A stretch of 64,000 bases of DNA from Korobacter sp963758505 (lineage in GTDB: Bacteria; Acidobacteriota; Terriglobia; Terriglobales; Acidobacteriaceae), in contig CAVWVJ010000001.1 in assembly GCA_963758505.1 (NCBI GenBank), positions 62,001 to 126,000 of the forward strand. The letters run 5' to 3'. Each line of letters opens with the position of its first letter. Position 1 is the first letter of the stretch. A program made the position numbers and the translations under genes. The notes under the pieces were generated by a model. That model was not told the DNA's origin. It made no database searches and saw nothing but the letters and a program-made list of their open reading frames with translations. Positions 62,215 to 64,000 of this stretch are shown piece by piece.

Positions 62215-62504
62215 AACGCTACGCATTGCCTGAGTGCTTGAGAGGCAAATGCGACGAAGCTGCATACGAAAGTTTGCTGAGGAGAAAGCCTCAGGCTCAC
62301 GTAAAGCGGGATCGAAAACGCTATGGCCATGACAGCTGCATCGGCGAGAAATATCGGACATTAATTCACGAGGGTGACAGCAATTGGCGGGCGATAGGGA
62401 TTACGTAGATTGCCCCGCTGTGGGAAATAGCTTGTTCTCAATAGGAATCCAGGGAACCTTCATCCTGTCATCGGTGTCAAAGGCACAGGAGTTTAAGCGG
62501 GCCC

Positions 62505-63821
62505 ATGCAACAGCAACATCTAACCCCTTCTCATGCCGGCGAAAATCATTGGAAGCTGATCACAGGAACGTTGGTCCGATTTGGATTATGCTTTTTCCTG
62601 CTATATGCATTATTCGGTGGAAATGCCTCTCTCCTCGCGTTGCTGCCGATTGTTGGAATGAGAGTCGACGTTGAGATTCGGAGGCCAGTGGACCTGCTCG
62701 TTCAGTGGGTGGGGATTCACATCTTTCACCTCACTGGCTTAACAGCGACCCTTCATATCCAAGCAACGAGTGACAGCGCATTGCGATGGGTTGAGATTGC
62801 AGTTTTGCTGGGAGCGTCAATCGCGGCAACTGTGGTATGGATTGCTTGCAGTCGCATTCGCGATCAGGATGGAGAACTTCTCGGATGGCTTCGTTTGTTG
62901 GTTCGTATCACTCTAGGTGCCGCACTACTCCGATACGGATTTATTAAGGTTTATCCGATCCAGTTTCCACCCCCGCCGCTCGCGGTTTTGAACGAAACGG
63001 TTGGAAATTCCTCTCCAACGATGCTGTTCTGGTCAGTATATGGGTTGAATCCGGCGTTCGTAATGACGCTTGGCTGGACAGAAGTTGTAGTGGGTCTGCT
63101 TCTTTTCTTTCGCCGAACAGCGTTCTTAGGGGCAGTCCTGGCTCTCGGTGTGATGGCGAATGTGGCGTTATTGGACGTGTCTTTCGACGTTCCGGTCAAG
63201 CTCTATTCGCTCTCGCTCGTGGTCATGGCACTCGTTTTACTTTCTCCAGAACTCGCAATGCTCATCCAACTATTCCTCACGGACGGACCCGTGACCCGTG
63301 CGTCAACATGGAGTCCGACGGGCTTCGGAAAGTTAGGACGCACAGCTCTCATCGCTGCGGAGCTTCTTATCGCAGTACTTGCTTGCTGGCAATACGCTGC
63401 GGGTGCAAGGAGTGTCTGGGAAATGAAAGCTGCCGCTTCGCGCAATCCATCTTCTCTAACTGGAGAATGGGCGATCCCAGCCAGTGAAAAAGCCCTACGT
63501 GCAGGGAATGGATCGCTGATTGTAGCCATTTTCTTTGATCCAAATAGTGACACCTATTTCAGAGCCGAGGACGGCTCACTGTGGCGATCAAGGGCTGTTT
63601 ACGATCCAGCGCACCAACGCTTGCGCATTTTGTACGAAGTTGCAGGAGTTCTGCTCTTCACGGTAGAGCAACCCGATTCCGATCATCTGTCGCTGAAGCC
63701 TGAAGGTCCAACCGCCGCTCAATTAACGATCTTCCATTTGAGCCGTGTGCCACTGCCGCAAAGTTATCCGCTGCTTCAACACAAGTTTCACTGGACGAAC
63801 GAATTTGGCGAGCTTCGATAG
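62505..63821 (+). CDS. DoxX-like multi-pass membrane protein
   Basis: 438 residues. Hydrophobic segments at about 25-45, 60-80, 95-115, 128-145, 185-205, 210-230, 235-255 and 290-310 give at least seven or eight helices. LLVRITLGAALLRYGFIKVY PIQF resembles the first DoxX helix (R(x)xLGxxFLxxGxxK), and LGWTEVVVGLLLFFRRTAFL GA the second. The last 110 residues are a soluble beta-rich domain (SLTGEWAIPASEKALRAGNG). DoxX relatives are quinone- or thiosulphate-linked or redox-related; no function is assigned here. Confidence 0.8.
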   Translation: MQQQHLTPSHAGENHWKLITGTLVRFGLCFFLLYALFGGNASLLALLPIVGMRVDVEIRRPVDLLVQWVGIHIFHLTGLTATLHIQATSDSALRWVEIAVLLGASIAATVVWIACSRIRDQDGELLGWLRLLVRITLGAALLRYGFIKVYPIQFPPPPLAVLNETVGNSSPTMLFWSVYGLNPAFVMTLGWTEVVVGLLLFFRRTAFLGAVLALGVMANVALLDVSFDVPVKLYSLSLVVMALVLLSPELAMLIQLFLTDGPVTRASTWSPTGFGKLGRTALIAAELLIAVLACWQYAAGARSVWEMKAAASRNPSSLTGEWAIPASEKALRAGNGSLIVAIFFDPNSDTYFRAEDGSLWRSRAVYDPAHQRLRILYEVAGVLLFTVEQPDSDHLSLKPEGPTAAQLTIFHLSRVPLPQSYPLLQHKFHWTNEFGELR

Positions 63822-64000
63822 AAAAATCCGAGCGACGAAAATCGGAGACTACTCCGTCTCGTCTTGACCCTTGTCGACGGGCTCTGTGCGTTGCGCGGCA
63901 ACGAACAAGCGCCAATCACGGCCAGAAACAACGCGACGATTCATGTGGGAGCTCTGCGCTATTACGCTCCGAGGCGATTTAGAGACCTATCCAAATTCTG
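63822..64000. other. Window end, nothing recognised
   Basis: Short remaining sequence; any gene here is cut by the window edge. Confidence 0.3.

Overview
The window looks like soil Acidobacteriota (Terriglobia-type). Family signatures point there: a very large Oar-like TonB-dependent receptor with a carboxypeptidase-like N-terminus, an ASPIC/UnbV FG-GAP protein beside a TPR lipoprotein-like partner, an acidobacterial duplicated permease (ADOP) fragment, winged-helix/TolB/TPR regulators, and many small CxxC proteins and single-domain response regulators. This taxonomic reading is inference from gene content; no rRNA is present.

Layout. (1) 1-3.5 kb: a secreted protein, then a mosaic of broken pieces (opal-interrupted tyrosine integrase, ADOP permease piece, receiver piece, MEDS-domain piece). 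(2) 3.5-18.4 kb: a glycan-utilisation locus. A double beta-helix pectate-lyase-like protein and a GH30 enzyme face a TonB receptor across a promoter region with three LacI-type palindromes; a TPR protein, a CRTAC-like protein, an MFS permease, a LacI repressor and a decayed GH79-like remnant follow. (3) 18.4-29.4 kb: small stress and signalling genes (lmo0937-type membrane protein, HhH-GPD DNA glycosylase with a 4Fe-4S loop, receivers, a SpoIIAA-like protein, a MEDS protein) mixed with remnants, including a probable inversion scar. (4) 29.5-42.3 kb: winged-helix TPR regulator, double cupredoxin, many small proteins, and an unusual density of genes broken by one base. (5) 43-48.2 kb: a MEDS protein, a 1370-residue multi-PAS/GAF histidine kinase and a response regulator in one operon. 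(6) 51.7-58.5 kb: a signalling cluster (HTH plus two receivers, degenerate receiver, Crp/Fnr), tRNA-Sec, PhzF, a receiver, duplicated secreted lectin-like genes, and an ABC ATPase. (7) 58.6-60.9 kb: tRNA-Gly, tRNA-Cys, a 3' tRNA-Pro fragment and a complete IS3-family element with target duplication; then a methyltransferase remnant and a DoxX-like membrane protein.

Most interesting point: the MEDS gene at 42977-43624 is interrupted only by an in-frame TGA, exactly where three other MEDS copies in this window have a cysteine. A perfect 6-bp hairpin follows at the spacing expected of a bacterial SECIS. The extended frame overlaps the histidine kinase start by 8 bases. The same window encodes a tRNA-Sec (anticodon UCA, 6-bp D stem, long variable arm). 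Together these suggest a selenocysteine-containing MEDS sensor coupled to a histidine kinase. The rival explanation is a nonsense mutation or sequence error, which must be taken seriously because the window has many single-base lesions.
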